Assembly: GCA_004151065.3 (NCBI GenBank)
Contig: NWUY0300026322.1
Coordinates: forward strand, 34,004 to 63,407
From: Larix sibirica
Taxonomy: Eukaryota > Streptophyta > Pinopsida > Pinales > Pinaceae
Direction: 5' to 3'
DNA: 29,404 nt
The notes below the pieces were generated by a model, which ran no database searches, was not told the DNA's origin, and saw only the letters and a list, made by a program, of their open reading frames with translations. The translations under genes were made by a program, and so were the position numbers. Positions 8,941 to 18,797 of this stretch are shown here, in pieces (the stretch's first letter is position 1; every line of letters begins with the position of its first letter).

Positions 8941-10477
8941 CCTATGTTTCGTCATTAATCCCCATTTTTTGTGATGGCTTATTATAGGGCCCATTTTCAT
9001 TTTACCTTATCCATTATGTATTTGTATATTAGTTAAAATTATTATTATTTTTAATTGACTTTATAACCCAATCAATTTTAATAAATTGACTTTTATATCC
9101 GACTTGTAAATTCCCACTTGAAAGTGAAAATGGAAATTTTGGGATATGACAATATAGATAAACCTATATGGAAGGTCAGTTAGCGCTTGGAGTAATGTTG
9201 TATGGACGCAGCTTTAGAGAGAGGTTGTGCAAGCGATGTATTGAGGATGATTGTACGTGTGGGTTTAAATTGACGTCTAAGTGGTACAATAATCATACGA
9301 ATGGCGTACAGTATGGACAATGTTGTACAAACAACAGAGCAGATCATACGGATGATGGACAACATGAAAATGGCATTTGTGCAGGTCACATTAGCTATAT
9401 GAAAGGATAGTGTGGCTATTGATGTTAGCAATAGGTATGGTATGGAACTGCAGCAACTTCTATTATGTACAAAATTGTACAAAATTACCATGGTAGTGAA
9501 ATGTAAACTGTACAGCCCAACAAAATGTAAACTATATTGACTAGAGATGTGAGAATTAAGCATAATTAAACCGAAATTGGATTTGATACCAATGTATCGA
9601 AAGCGCTATAAACACGGAAGTATTATGCAATAAAGATTGAATATATAAAATTATAATCGATGATGAGTGAATAAGATGAATGGTTACAACAAACCTCATG
9701 GATTGTGTACTTACATGCATTGACTAGTCACAAAGCGAAGGGGTACGTGCCCTTTGACTTTTTATTAACCTAATTGTATTATTAGTAGTAGAAGTATTAG
9801 TGTCAGTGTTATCAGTATTACGTCTGTATTATATTTGTTATAAAGGATTACATCCATAGTGAAATAAAACTATGGAGACCCAAAACTATTGAACATGCCA
9901 GACATTCAATGAAATTAATTAAACAAAAAAGGTAAAGAAAACATCATTTTCAAGGCTAGATCGATCAAATAGGTATTTTAATGAAGGGTCAAGTAAACAT
10001 GCCACAGATAGGATGAACAAGTATATATTGTTGATCTAAAAAATGGCTTTAATGAGATCAACAAAGTCACCTCTCATGAGGCTAGGCAAGAAGAGGCAGG
10101 AATGTAACTCTTGAATTTTAGGCCTCCTAGATATGCAATAAGCATTTAGTAATTGAACTATTAGGGATCAAGGATCCTAGCTCTATTTTCTCTATATGTG
10201 ATTTTTTGTGTTTTTATATTAAAGTTGCAAATTTTGATTAAGCAAAGTTATTAACAAGGTTGATAAGTAAAACATAATGTTGAACATAAACATAAAATAA
10301 ACTATAACCACATATATTAGCACATTAAGATTATTCAATATTGATACTTGTCGAGAATATGATCAGATTACTTAAACTAGCATATTTGAAGGGTGTACAT
10401 TAACTGCAGTATTTAAAATAATGCCGAAACACAACCGTAAATATTGAATAAAAATATACAAAATAGAGGAAAGAGAA

Positions 10478-10478
<1 letters not shown>
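8941..10478. other. non-coding, weak frame only
   Basis: Mostly AT-rich. At about 9195-9405 a plus frame reads MDAALERG, then after one stop MAYSMDNVVQTTEQIIRMMD, which looks helical and may be a remnant of a real protein. The opposite strand is also open for 127 codons (9180-9563), so neither is convincing. GTACAAAATTGTACAAAATT (9469-9488) and ATGTAAACT (twice, 9500-9535) are small direct repeats. Confidence 0.35.

Positions 10479-10522
<44 letters not shown>
10479..10522. repeat. compound microsatellite (TA)n(GA)n
   Basis: A run of about ten TA units passes directly into about twelve GA units. A related CT run lies at about 10975-10990. Slippage-prone simple sequence. Confidence 0.95.
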
Positions 10523-10543
10523 ATGCAAGAGCCCAAAATATGC

Positions 10544-11064
10544 TTTATTTACTAGGAAAGATTTCACGTGAGCCTTCTGCTACAACAATGTTCTATAGGC
10601 CTCTGTGAAGACCTAAACCAAAAGAAAATCAAACTTTCCTGGATATTTTCGAGACCATACACAGGAAAGTCAAATAGATAAGACAACAGAGCAAAACACA
10701 AAGTGGACTGAACAAAACAACTTAAGGTTCTTCTTCCAGTTCTTTATCTGCATATCATGTTACCCGTTAGCACCAACACAAAGATTGGAACTTCTAATAC
10801 AAACCTGCACAGATAAACAATTTATCTTTTAAGCACAAGCAAAATCCCAATATGACCTCATCATCCTCTCTTATTTTGAACAATTGCCATGTTTTCAATA
10901 AACAATGTTAAAGCCACAGTATGAAAAGAATTCAAACAAAATAGAAATTTTATTTATCAAACTTTAGCATAACCTCTCTCTCTCTCTCTCAATATGATGC
11001 CTTTTTGGTAGCCTCCTTATTTCTCTTATACTTCTTCACAGGGAATTTGTCAATTATAACTGAC
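10544..11064 (-). pseudogene. possible exon fragments / 3' end of a gene
   Basis: Two weak signals lie on the minus strand. At 11064-10989 an AG-preceded stretch reads SVIIDKFPVKKYKRNKEATK then KASY and a stop, with the composition of a genuine C-terminus. At 10747-10722, after TGATATGCAG (a good acceptor), a short exon would read DKELEEEP and stop, followed by T-rich sequence and an AATAAA on the minus strand (10544-10549). They could be alternative ends of one gene or chance. No family is recognised. Confidence 0.2.
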
Positions 11065-11329
11065 CTTGGGCACGAGGTAAAGTAAAGAGAAAATAAAATG
11101 TTGCATATATTGAATCAAATCTGGCCATAAATGATAATTGTGTTCTTTAAATCACTGCATAATATTTGGACAACGAAAATTAACCAAAATTAAGCCACCT
11201 ACATCAATCCAAACACATAACCATTCACAAAACATTTTAACTTGTTCATCATTATGTCAAAATAGTGTCTAGCCAAGAAAAATAGATGAATCCAAAATAT
11301 TACATTTCAAAAGGACGAAATTTCAAGAA

Positions 11330-11775
11330 ACAAAATGAGAAACACCACCCTTATTCTCTACTTCAGATTTAACAACATTCGCTTATAAATAGGCAATGGT
11401 AGGAGGAATAGGTTGGTTTTTCTTATCATTTGGAAATGGCATTTTTGAGATAGGTCACTTGCCCTTTTCATTAAGAGGAGCTTCAAGTTGAAGTGGTTGG
11501 GAACCTGCATGGTTTTTAGAATGGGAAAAAGAGTTCATTGAGGCAGTAGTCAAAGTGACTTTGAGATTTTGTTATTCATGTAAGTACACCCCACCCACTA
11601 TTCCCAACTTAGGGTTAGTTAGGGTTTTCACCCCAACCATTATTTTCATTTCAAGGAGTAATTTAGGGTTCCTCTATAATGCTCAGGGTGAGGTTGCAAG
11701 GGTGTGGAAGCGAGCATTAGAGGTTGCACTAGGGTTTGTCTGCCCAAAAACAAGTGCCTTGTTTAGGCCAATTCA
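11330..11775 (-). pseudogene. decayed coding frame of unknown protein
   Basis: One minus-strand frame remains protein-like over about 145 codons despite roughly six stops. It reads KALVFGQTNPSATSNARFHT near 11760-11700, then MNSFSHSKNHAGSQPLQLEA near 11540-11480 and MPFPNDKKNQPIPPTIAYL near 11440-11385, ending near 11335. The composition (S, N, P, K rich) suggests a disordered region of a host or transposon protein. It is unidentified, and the plus-strand 74-codon frame at 11555-11779 is its shadow. Confidence 0.35.
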
Positions 11776-12210
11776 TTGAACTCCTTTGGGTCTATGTCAA
11801 ATTGGACTGGAAATCTTATTTTTTCCCCTCGCCCCACACATTATGGTGTCTTCATATTTTCCCTTTGCGAGAACCCCTATTGAATAAATTCATCTAACCA
11901 CCAATGTACACATTAAAATTTTGTTCATATGCATAATCAACACTAATAAACCATAAAACAAACCATGATCAATCACATTTAAAAATGATAGCATTAAAAA
12001 ATTTATATATAAACTTAATTAATTTAATTATTAATGTGAAACTATTCAAATTGAAAACTATTAGTATTCATTTTTTTTCTAGGTAAATTATCTTGGGACA
12101 AACCCCTGTGCATTTTTACTTCATTTCCAGGATGGTACACGGGGTTAAACCTTGATTCTTCAAGATACAAGGCCAAGTCAACAACAGGGATAGAATCCAT
12201 TACAACAATA
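11776..12210. other. AT-rich non-coding flank of the duplicated block
   Basis: No frame or repeat was identified. It runs without interruption into the duplicated segment at 12211, which makes copy 1 the copy that is continuous with the left flank. Confidence 0.6.
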
Positions 12211-12669
12211 TACTCATTATGAGCTCAACATGTCACTTATAGGGATAGGACCCAAGTGGGGAGAATAACACTACATCCCAGAAACACTCAAGCTAGACTC
12301 AATTGACACTAGAATTCATTAATCATTTTAACATAAAAAAAACTCATAATATCAAATCCTAAAATGACTCTAAATTATCTGAGAAACATGTACACCTTCC
12401 AAACACAAGAATGTTTAAACCCTTTAAATAAACGCAAAAAATACCAACTTTATTTGCAAAAAAATATAAAAATTAAAATCTACCACGGTTCATGGAAAAA
12501 GATAAGGTAAAGTTACTTCCAACCTTAATTATTGTTTTATGAAATTGATATGGCCACTGACATAATTCGTCTTCAAGTTTAGTTATGCAAATATTTAAAA
12601 ACAAGTATATAGGCAAACATTGCAACTATTTGAAAAGTGTAACTTCTCATTAATTTTTATGTTTTCAAG

Positions 12670-12729
12670 AGGCAAGAAACACTTATTGTTGCAGTGGAAC
12701 ACCTTCACAACCATCCAATTGTTGTCAAG
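12670..12729 (+). other. possible 20-codon exon
   Basis: A 60-nt stretch flanked by TATGTTTTCAAG (acceptor-like) and GTTTATTTG (donor-like) reads RQETLIVAVEHLHNHPIVVK without a stop. The phase and composition look exonic, but I do not recognise the protein and no partner exon was found. The same sequence recurs at 19257-19316 in the duplicated copy. Confidence 0.2.
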
Positions 12730-13395
12730 GTTTATTTGTTACATGTTTTAGCATAGAGGCTAGAGCTACTTTGAACAAGCACACAAAGAACAAACATTTG
12801 CTTCATCATAAACACCCGCACCAAGGTGTGGGATACATAAATGTAGCCCAACCAGTGTAACAAGTCATAGTTAGATAAAGATATGAATAGTAGGAAATAT
12901 CCATGCATATCTACATTATTCAATTATGAGAGAGTCATGTCAACATTATTGGAATAGAGGAGTATGTCAAGTGTGCAAATTAAGAGAAGTGAAACACAAA
13001 CTCCCATGCCAACCATACACAATTTATGACCACTTGAGAAAATAATTCAAAGGAAAATCTTCAATAAAAACTCACATTACAAGATTCATCAATTGAAGGT
13101 GATAACATCATTCATTTTGAGGAATTGCTACTCTCAACAAACTTCCTAAAAAGTTGCATCATCTTGATAATTGATTTACAACAACAAACTAGGGTAGAGT
13201 TTCTTTTTTAGGATATGCTAGTGATTTTATTATGCTAGTGTTTTTATTGTTGCAATACTAAACAAAAATGCAGAGAAAATAACTTATGATGAATGCCCTT
13301 ACTTTGTCAATACAATGGGGCAATTTTACAAAATATTTGATGTGATATTTAATCCTACTCAACCTCCACTAGAACTATGGTCCAAGTAAAAAATT

Positions 13396-13511
13396 GTGTT
13401 AGTAGAATAGTGTATATTTAGAATTTACAATTTTGATAGTCTTTCAAGTTTTATGGTTTAGTTGTTATAAATATGCTTGCCATGGTTTAAAATGGAAACA
13501 TAGCACGTTGT
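13396..13511 (+). repeat. diverged repeat shared with 25513-25632
   Basis: GTGTTAGTAGAATAGTGTAT and the following ~95 bp (TTTAGAATTTACAATTTTGATA … ATGCTTGCCATGGTTTAAAATGG … CACGTT) match 25513-25632 at perhaps 65-70 percent. The two lie outside opposite ends of copia element B, as LTR or leader sequence would. They also occur at 19983-20098 through the large duplication. Confidence 0.5.
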
Positions 13512-13718
13512 CAAAGATTTTCCAAATTTGTGTATGGAGTGGGATGCTCCCTATGAAGGAAGTTATCAAAGGATCTCAGTGTGTGGAAGCCCCAATTGCT
13601 CCATTGATTAGAGTGTTGATCTGCACATGCGATAGCTTGTCGATATGATTTTTCTTTAGGTTGATTTCTCCGGTATAATTTGCTCCAGTGCCTGCACAAA
13701 TGACTACTCTTGCTCTAG

Positions 13719-13892
13719 AGAGTCACATCCAATTATGTATCATGGAAGAACAGTGTGCGTAGTCTATTAGAGGAGTCTGATCTTTGTGGTTTCGTGGTGA
13801 CTAAGGTTGTAGAACCTACGAATCCTACATAGTGGGTCGAAAGCAAGAAGAAAAAGGCCAAAGCAACGATAATCATCCTTGATTTTGTGAAA
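13719..13892 (+). pseudogene. copia element B gag, 5' part
   Basis: A 58-codon frame reads NYVSWKNSVRSLLEESDLCG, FVVTKVVEPTNPT-stop and KAKATIIILDFVK. This is the N-terminal UBN2-type gag of Ty1/copia elements (W-x2-x-V/L-R-x-LL-E-x-D-LW, then a K-AKA-x2-II-L block). It stops at 13892, where element A is inserted, and resumes in the same frame at 23854 with EHLISHITKK. The in-frame TAG falls where the family usually has glutamine. A duplicate lies at 20306-20479. Confidence 0.85.
13888..13892 (+). other. target-site duplication of copia element A, left
   Basis: TGAAA directly precedes the TG of the left LTR (13893) and recurs directly after the CA of the right LTR (23849-23853). Five bases is the usual size for copia integrase. 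The copy made by the large duplication is at 20475-20479. Confidence 0.9.
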
Positions 13893-14081
13893 TGATCAAA
13901 ACCTAATCCTATAGTATTATGGCTCCACTTGTAAATTGTTGTAAATACTTGCCTTCAGTTACAAAGATGAGGAGGCATGTAGATTGGGAATTTAAAGCCC
14001 AAAGGTCACCTCTCTTAGGTGTATAAATAAAGATTTACATTCAATCAAATTTAATATTGGAGTTAATCCTCATGCTTGACA
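13893..14081 (+). repeat. copia element A, 5' LTR
   Basis: A 189-bp LTR beginning TGATCAAAACC and ending CATGCTTGACA, with TG…CA ends. It aligns with the 3' LTR at 23670-23848 at about 80-85 percent identity by eye, sharing GTAAATACTTGCCTTCA, TTACAAAGATGAGG, CCCAAAGGTCACCTCTC and CAATCAAATTTAA. A TATA-like GTGTATAAATAAAG lies near 14020. The LTR is short for copia. It is duplicated at 20480-20668. Confidence 0.9.
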
Positions 14082-14082
14082 A

Positions 14083-14095
14083 TGGTATCAAAACC
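14083..14095 (+). promoter_or_regulatory. primer-binding site (initiator tRNA-Met type)
   Basis: TGGTATCAAAACC starts two bases after the LTR and closely resembles the plant copia primer site TGGTATCAGAGC, complementary to the 3' end of initiator tRNA-Met, with one clear mismatch in the core. It is repeated at 20670-20682. Confidence 0.85.
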
Positions 14096-15189
14096 TGGCC
14101 CTTCTATCATAACTCCAGTTTTGCCTCTTCATTCTGGCATATTCCCTCTCCCTAGCATACTATCTGCTCTACCACCTCTATGATCTACCCTTTTTTCTTG
14201 GCCTTGTGCCTCTCTATCGTCCCTAGTCCACAAACCCTAATCTAGATTCCTCACCGAATTCACATTTCACTCTCCTCCATTCTACTTTGTGTGCCTTATT
14301 TCACTCTCCATCAAATCCATAGCTAGATTCTACATGGATTGATTTACTTGAAGAGTTGCATAGACTTATGCAGAGACCTGCGTGGAGCCTTGAATATCTT
14401 TGGTGTAGTGAGCGTGGATGGTATTTTCTATCATGTGTGGTATTTACTATTTGTTTTACTGCATTCCAATCTATGTGTTGGCGAACATGAATGTTATTTG
14501 CTATTGTGTATGGGTGAATGGTGTTTGTTATCATGAATGGTATTTTCTTTTACTCTCATCCCCAGCTATTACACATTTGTGAAATTATGACTACAATTCG
14601 TGTGTGCAAATCACACTTCCCCGCTCTTCCTCAATGACTCTCTCTCCTTTCTATGCAATGCAAGCAAATGGGAAAGATATAACACTATATGCTTGAAGTC
14701 TAAGAGGAATATATTCATGACAACAACATAGGGACACATTTTCCCATGTTTACAAGGACAAATCTTTCGTTGTTTTAATGAGTCGATTAAGATTAAAATG
14801 GATTATTGATGATTAGGATGATATCTTGAAGAGAATTTCGATATGTGTGCTATTTGGTAGCTCCTTTCTTCTTTGTATTACCTTTGTTATCATGATGCTA
14901 TCTACCTTTGCATGCTAGTATTAAGCATATGCCATTGTTGAAGGTATTTGTATCCTTAGTGTAAGCTCGAAATACACAAATAAACCCATAGTGGAACGAA
15001 TAACTTCATTGTTGATTATTATTGTATTGCAGTAAATTGCATTGCAGACAATTTATTGCAATAGAGATTATCAATATTTTACTGTGCTAGACTGTAAACG
15101 GTTGTAGAGACTTAGACCTAGCCCTTATATTATTTGCATTCCTTGTTGTAGAGGCTATATTTTTCATTGCAAAGTGCTTTGTCAAAGAT

Positions 15190-15731
15190 GTATTCTTTGG
15201 CTTCCATCGTCGAAGCAGCGCCCACCAACAAGGAACTCTACCCACAAAATGGTTGAGGAAGATCATACGCTCATCTTCAAAGATTTATGGGATGGCATCT
15301 GTGAAGTAGAAACTATTGAAATATCAGATGGCCCTATAATCACTACACCAAAACAACTTACAACAAACAAAGAGCTTGTCATATGGAAGAGCGTAGACAA
15401 AAAAAAATATACATTGATCACTACTACACTAAGTGAAGAAGTGAGTTGGCATATAACACATGCTAAAACCTCTCTTGGTGCCTTAAAGAAGTTGAAAGAT
15501 TTGTTTGAATCACATTCAAAAATGGAGTTAATTCAATTGATGGTGAAGCTCTTCAACCTATAGGTGAAGGACAATGATCCCATGATGGATACATCCAAGC
15601 GTAGAGTAATCATGCATGACATCAATGCCACATATGCAAAGGTAGATCTTCCCCTCATTGCCTTCATCAAGTTCCTCTACCCCACATATTCACACTACCT
15701 TGAATCACTTCAAGCTAGTGGTAAATTGAAA
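15190..15731 (+). pseudogene. copia element A gag, 5' part (copy 1)
   Basis: The gag starts with MYSLASIVEAAPTNKEL at 15190, then needs a frame change into KMVEEDHTLIFKDLWDG. It continues through LSEEVSWHITHAKTSLGALK, LFESHSKMELIQLMVKLFNL, a TAG, and VKDNDPMMDTSKRR to YPTYSHYLESLQASGKLK at the NN. These are the UBN2 gag blocks of Ty1/copia (I-x2-H-x3-A-K-x3-A-x3-L-x2-L-x3-S…QLMVKLFNL). The frameshift and stop show decay. Downstream gag is missing in this copy because the sequence switches to a gypsy fragment. The continuation is found only after copy 2. Confidence 0.85.
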
Positions 15732-15733
15732 NN
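15732..15733. other. NN, assembly join
   Basis: Two undetermined bases lie exactly where copia element A gag stops and an unrelated gypsy gag begins mid-motif. This is a contig junction and not a biological boundary. Confidence 0.85.
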
Positions 15734-16490
15734 TGCAGAGGGACATACCAAGGATAACTGCCTAGATTTCCGAAACTACATGGTATCAGGAGAGCTGAAC
15801 CCACTAATTAGCGGAGGTATTCCATGGTGTCGCATTTGATAAGTTTATGGGCATCGACATGAAGAGTTTACATACATGCAGAAGATGGTCATGAAGCTAA
15901 TGAACTTATATTGTACATTCTGCAAATCTGTCGGGCATGAAGATAAGTATTGGCGCGTATATGGCTTACTTCAGGAACGAACGTATGAATCATACTATGT
16001 GAAGGGAGATGACCATCGTGTAGTACAACAACCACAGCTGCAGCCGGAGGTGGCCCAGCTGCCACCTCAACCGCAGATGCAATTTGTACCGTAGCTGCAA
16101 CCAGAACCACAATTTGTGCCACAACCACAGTATAATTCGATGCAGATGGCTCCGCAGTAGCCACAGTACGTTCAGCCAGTGCAATATGTTCATCCAAGGC
16201 AGTGGGCTAAGCTACAACTGAATCCTCTTCAACAACAATTTAACCAACCATAGTATCGGCAACAAGGAGGATTTCGCGGTGGATTCTAAGGAGGACGCGG
16301 TGGAGGCTTTGGTGAAGGAGGAGAACGGGGTCACGGACCTGTCCAATGTTATAATTGCAGAGTATTGCGACACTAGTAGAGAGATTGTCCACAATTGCAA
16401 GCACATTGTACATATTGTATCGCTAATGATCACACTGTTGAGAACTGTCCACAGTTGATTACAAGATGGCAGGCAGGAAATGTTCAACAG
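15734..16490 (+). pseudogene. Ty3/gypsy gag: array of zinc knuckles, decayed
   Basis: The fragment opens inside a zinc knuckle (AEGHTKDNC) and continues through four more CCHC-like units in the same protein: WCRI-stop-stop-VYGHRHEEF, YCTFCKSVGHEDKYW, CYNCRVLRH-stop-stop-RDC and HCTYCIANDHTVENC. Between the third and fourth lies a Q/P-rich stretch and a GGFRGG-type region. The last cysteine is lost in units two and three, and several CAG glutamine codons are now TAG. Multi-knuckle gags of this layout occur in a plant gypsy lineage I know from gymnosperms and other land plants. The N-terminal capsid part is absent because the fragment begins at the NN. Confidence 0.8.
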
Positions 16491-16955
16491 TTACAGAACT
16501 AGAACTAGTTTTAGAATCAGAATCAATTGCAGAATCAGAACCAGCTTCAGAAGCAAAACCAGTTGTTTAATCAGAACCAATTGCTGAATTAGAATAAAGT
16601 GTAGAACTAGAATCAATGCCCAAATCAGAATCAGAACGCAAATCAGAATGTGAACCCACCGTTGAAATAGAATCAGGGATCAAATGTTGTGACGATTTCA
16701 GCAGAACCAAGCACCCAAGATGTCGTTGTTGCTATTATCACTCGTGGAGGTGTGACGACAGGAGAAGATGGTCAACATCCACTAATCTGGATGGATTGAA
16801 ACAAGAAGGTGCAGTTCGATATTGATGCTGAGTGAGACACATTCTTTGAAGCACGTGATACGATCAGAGGAAATCTTGGTAAGTCACATATTTATGGTAT
16901 GCTCACTGCTTTTGACCCAACTTTGGATGTAGGACAATTGTGATAGCATGGCACT
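16491..16955 (+). pseudogene. gypsy gag-protease linker, N/Q-rich, decayed
   Basis: A run of NQNQ-type codons (AATCAGAATCAG repeats, 16500-16670) with many TAG/TAA in place of CAG/CAA leads to VVTISAEPSTQDVVVAIITR and a GGVTTGEDGQ-like block at about 16690-16800. This is the linker that precedes the protease in the same gypsy lineage. Frame is kept only with stops. Confidence 0.6.
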
Positions 16956-17482
16956 TTGCAGAACTTCATTGAAAGTTACTTGTTGCTGGAAAGGGATCCC
17001 GATGCTCTTACCGAAATTGAAAGTCTGTTGCGTCGACCCACCAGGGGATGGAAAGAGTCAACAGTAAACTCTTTACAGAGGAAGAAGACCTGTAAAGAGA
17101 TGCGCATGAATATCCAAATTGGGAACTACGAAGTAGATTCTTTCATTCTGGATCTAGGCTCAGATGTCAACATTCTAACGAAGCAGACATGGAAAAAGAT
17201 GGGGATCCCAACACTGATAAGGTATGTCGTGCAACTGCGATTGCCTAATCATGCCAAAGTAACACCAATTGGGCGAGTTTCACGCCTTGCTGTTGAAATT
17301 GAGGGGATGAAAACCTATGCTGATTTTGACGTTATTGAGGTTGTCGATGGTGGTGGCACCTATCCTACATTGCTGGGGATTGGATGGGTCAACGAAAGTA
17401 TGGAAGTCATTAATTTCAAAAATGGGGTGATGACCTTTGAAAATCAAGACCTCAGAGTTATAGCTCTGTTGGATCCGACTTA
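16956..17482 (+). pseudogene. gypsy aspartic protease (retropepsin) region
   Basis: An open frame of 175 codons carries the retropepsin active site as FILDLGSDVNIL (catalytic D about residue 66, nt 17151), in the D-L-G-S form typical of this plant gypsy group instead of D-T/S-G. The second half has the ILG-type flap end, YPTLLGIGWVNESMEVINF, followed by a terminal block RVIALLDPT. This part is intact in frame and may be the best preserved segment of the element. It would cleave the gag-pol polyprotein inside the virus-like particle. Confidence 0.85.
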
Positions 17483-17519
17483 AGGGAGAAGGTATGTTGA
17501 TCCAGTCAAGGATGAAGTT

Positions 17520-18299
17520 GTGACAGGATGGGATCACACATATAACATCTCAGAGGACTACATCCATGTGATTGCTAATGGTGAACTTTGTTGGCGCAAC
17601 TCTAGCTCCACGTCTTCCAACTCTGATGATCCATTAGAGAACTGGCAGAATTTCCTACATGAGTTGTCGTTCAGGAAGTGTGGTTTGATCACACAGTCAT
17701 TGTGCCATGTCGCAACTGAGACTAATGAATTACCAATATACGCAGGATTTCCTGGGTTGTCTAACTTTCTAGTGGAATTTGAAGATAAGGTGTCAGAACC
17801 ACAACGGTTGCTGGAACCAGAGGAAGCGTTGAAGGATGCTCCAGCACGTTGGTGGGTGACCCATAAGAAGTTGATTACTGAGTGGTCGCAGTGTCAAAGA
17901 TTGATGACGGTTATCTTTGGCAATACAGAAGTATATCCCACTGGAAAGTATGATGGGCAGACTGACCCCGACGACCATTTGATTGAATATTAGACTTTGT
18001 GGGCATCGCGACCACAGAATGAATGGGTCCATGCCTTTGTGCATAATTTGGATGAAATACTGCAATCTTGGTATGCCTCAGCTGAGTTGTGCTGGGAGAT
18101 TACCACTTGGCTAGAGTTGACAGTTTGCTTCAATCATACCTTCAGTTTCGTGGATGCCAATCCCAATGTTCATAATGCCCTGCAGCTCATCTGTGATTTT
18201 GTTCTGAAGGTGGTCCCTATTGCATACCCTGTGGATCCGCATGCGCAGTGTCAAATGCAGTCGATGATAGAATGCTATAATATTACTGGCAGGCCATAG
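17520..18299 (+). pseudogene. gypsy gag-like region between protease and RT
   Basis: Two consecutive frames (17520-17993 and 17997-18299, separated by one TAG) encode a gag/capsid-like region: ALKDAPARWWVTHKKLITEW, QCQRLMTVIFGN, YDGQTDPDDHLIEY, WASRPQNEWVHAFVHNLDEI and CWEITTWLELTVCFNHTFSF. The W-x-D/E-x-x-R-x-F…F-x-G…P-x-x-H-L pattern is that of plant retrotransposon gag proteins, yet it lies downstream of the protease and upstream of RT. In the plant lineage that this fragment resembles, that order is, to my recollection, normal. Only one or two stops interrupt it. Confidence 0.65.
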
Positions 18300-18395
18300 G
18301 ATGGTGATGACCCACAGAATATCAATATTCCGGAAACAAAAGGGAGTCGCAATGTTGTAGCACCTGATGCACCGACCAATCTAATAACTCAACCA

Positions 18396-18796
18396 TTGGA
18401 TATTAGGAAGGTTAACATTGGGATCGAGGAGAACCCAAAGTTTGAGAATGTTGGAGACTACTGGGACGAAGAAATGATGGCAAAGGTTACAGACTTGTTG
18501 CATGAGTTCCAAGATTTTTTTCCTACAAAGTTTTCTGAAACGAAGGGAATATTGGGGGATCTGGGAGAGATGAAGATTTTGTTGAAGCCAGATGAGAAAC
18601 CGGTACGACAGCGACCGTATCGCCTGAATCCACGACACAAGGAACGGGTCAAAGCTAAAATTGATAGAATGTCAGATGCTATAATAATTGAGCTAGTCAA
18701 AGAATCAGAATGGATTAGTCCCATGGTGGTAAAAGACAAGAAGACAGGTGAGGTAGGGATTTGTGTTGACCTGAGGAAGCTGAATGACGCATGTAC
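18396..18796 (+). pseudogene. gypsy reverse transcriptase, N-terminal part
   Basis: The frame runs NIGIEENPKFENVGDYWDEE, then FPTKFSETKGI, LKPDEKPVRQRPYRLNPRHK, SEWISPMVVKDKKTGEVG and ICVDLRKLNDAC, where the N at 18797 cuts it. These are the pre-RT linker and RT motifs 1-2 of Ty3/gypsy (P-x-R-QRPYR-x-NP…SEW-x-SP-VV…R-CVD-R-LN). The catalytic YxDD block, RNase H and integrase are missing. The part present has no internal stop. Truncation at an N and not at an element boundary argues for an assembly edge. Confidence 0.9.
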
Positions 18797-18797
18797 N
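18797..18797. other. single N, assembly join
   Basis: The base directly after this N is the first base of copy 2 of the 3,521-bp duplication, and the base before it is inside gypsy RT motif 2. It is a contig junction. Confidence 0.85.

Larger units (their letters stand above)
12211..15731. repeat. direct duplication, copy 1 (3,521 bp)
   Basis: Every landmark in this segment recurs 6,587 bp downstream at constant offset, so there are no indels across 3.5 kb. The only difference I found is A at 15509 against C at 22096. The copy ends exactly at the NN at 15732-15733. It contains the 5' part of copia element B, the 5' LTR of copia element A and the first part of element A gag. Near-identity across LTRs that themselves differ by 15-20 percent shows that the copying is far younger than the elements. 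Confidence 0.95.

Noticed and set aside
9180-9563. 127-codon minus-strand open frame
   Set aside because: Hydrophobic, Ile/Ser/Thr-rich translation of AT-rich sequence with a competing protein-like frame on the plus strand; no domain, no splice or promoter context.
10479-10522. TA/GA run as a regulatory or origin-like element
   Set aside because: Ordinary compound microsatellite; nothing around it supports a function.
11605-11720. TTAGGG-type strings resembling an interstitial telomere repeat
   Set aside because: Only scattered single units (TTAGGGTTAGTTAGGG and two or three separate TTAGGG/TAGGGT) and no array; explained as chance or part of the decayed minus-strand frame.
15734-18796. Gypsy fragment as a genuine insertion into copia element A
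   Set aside because: No LTRs, PBS or target duplication; begins inside a zinc knuckle and ends inside RT, and both ends are Ns.
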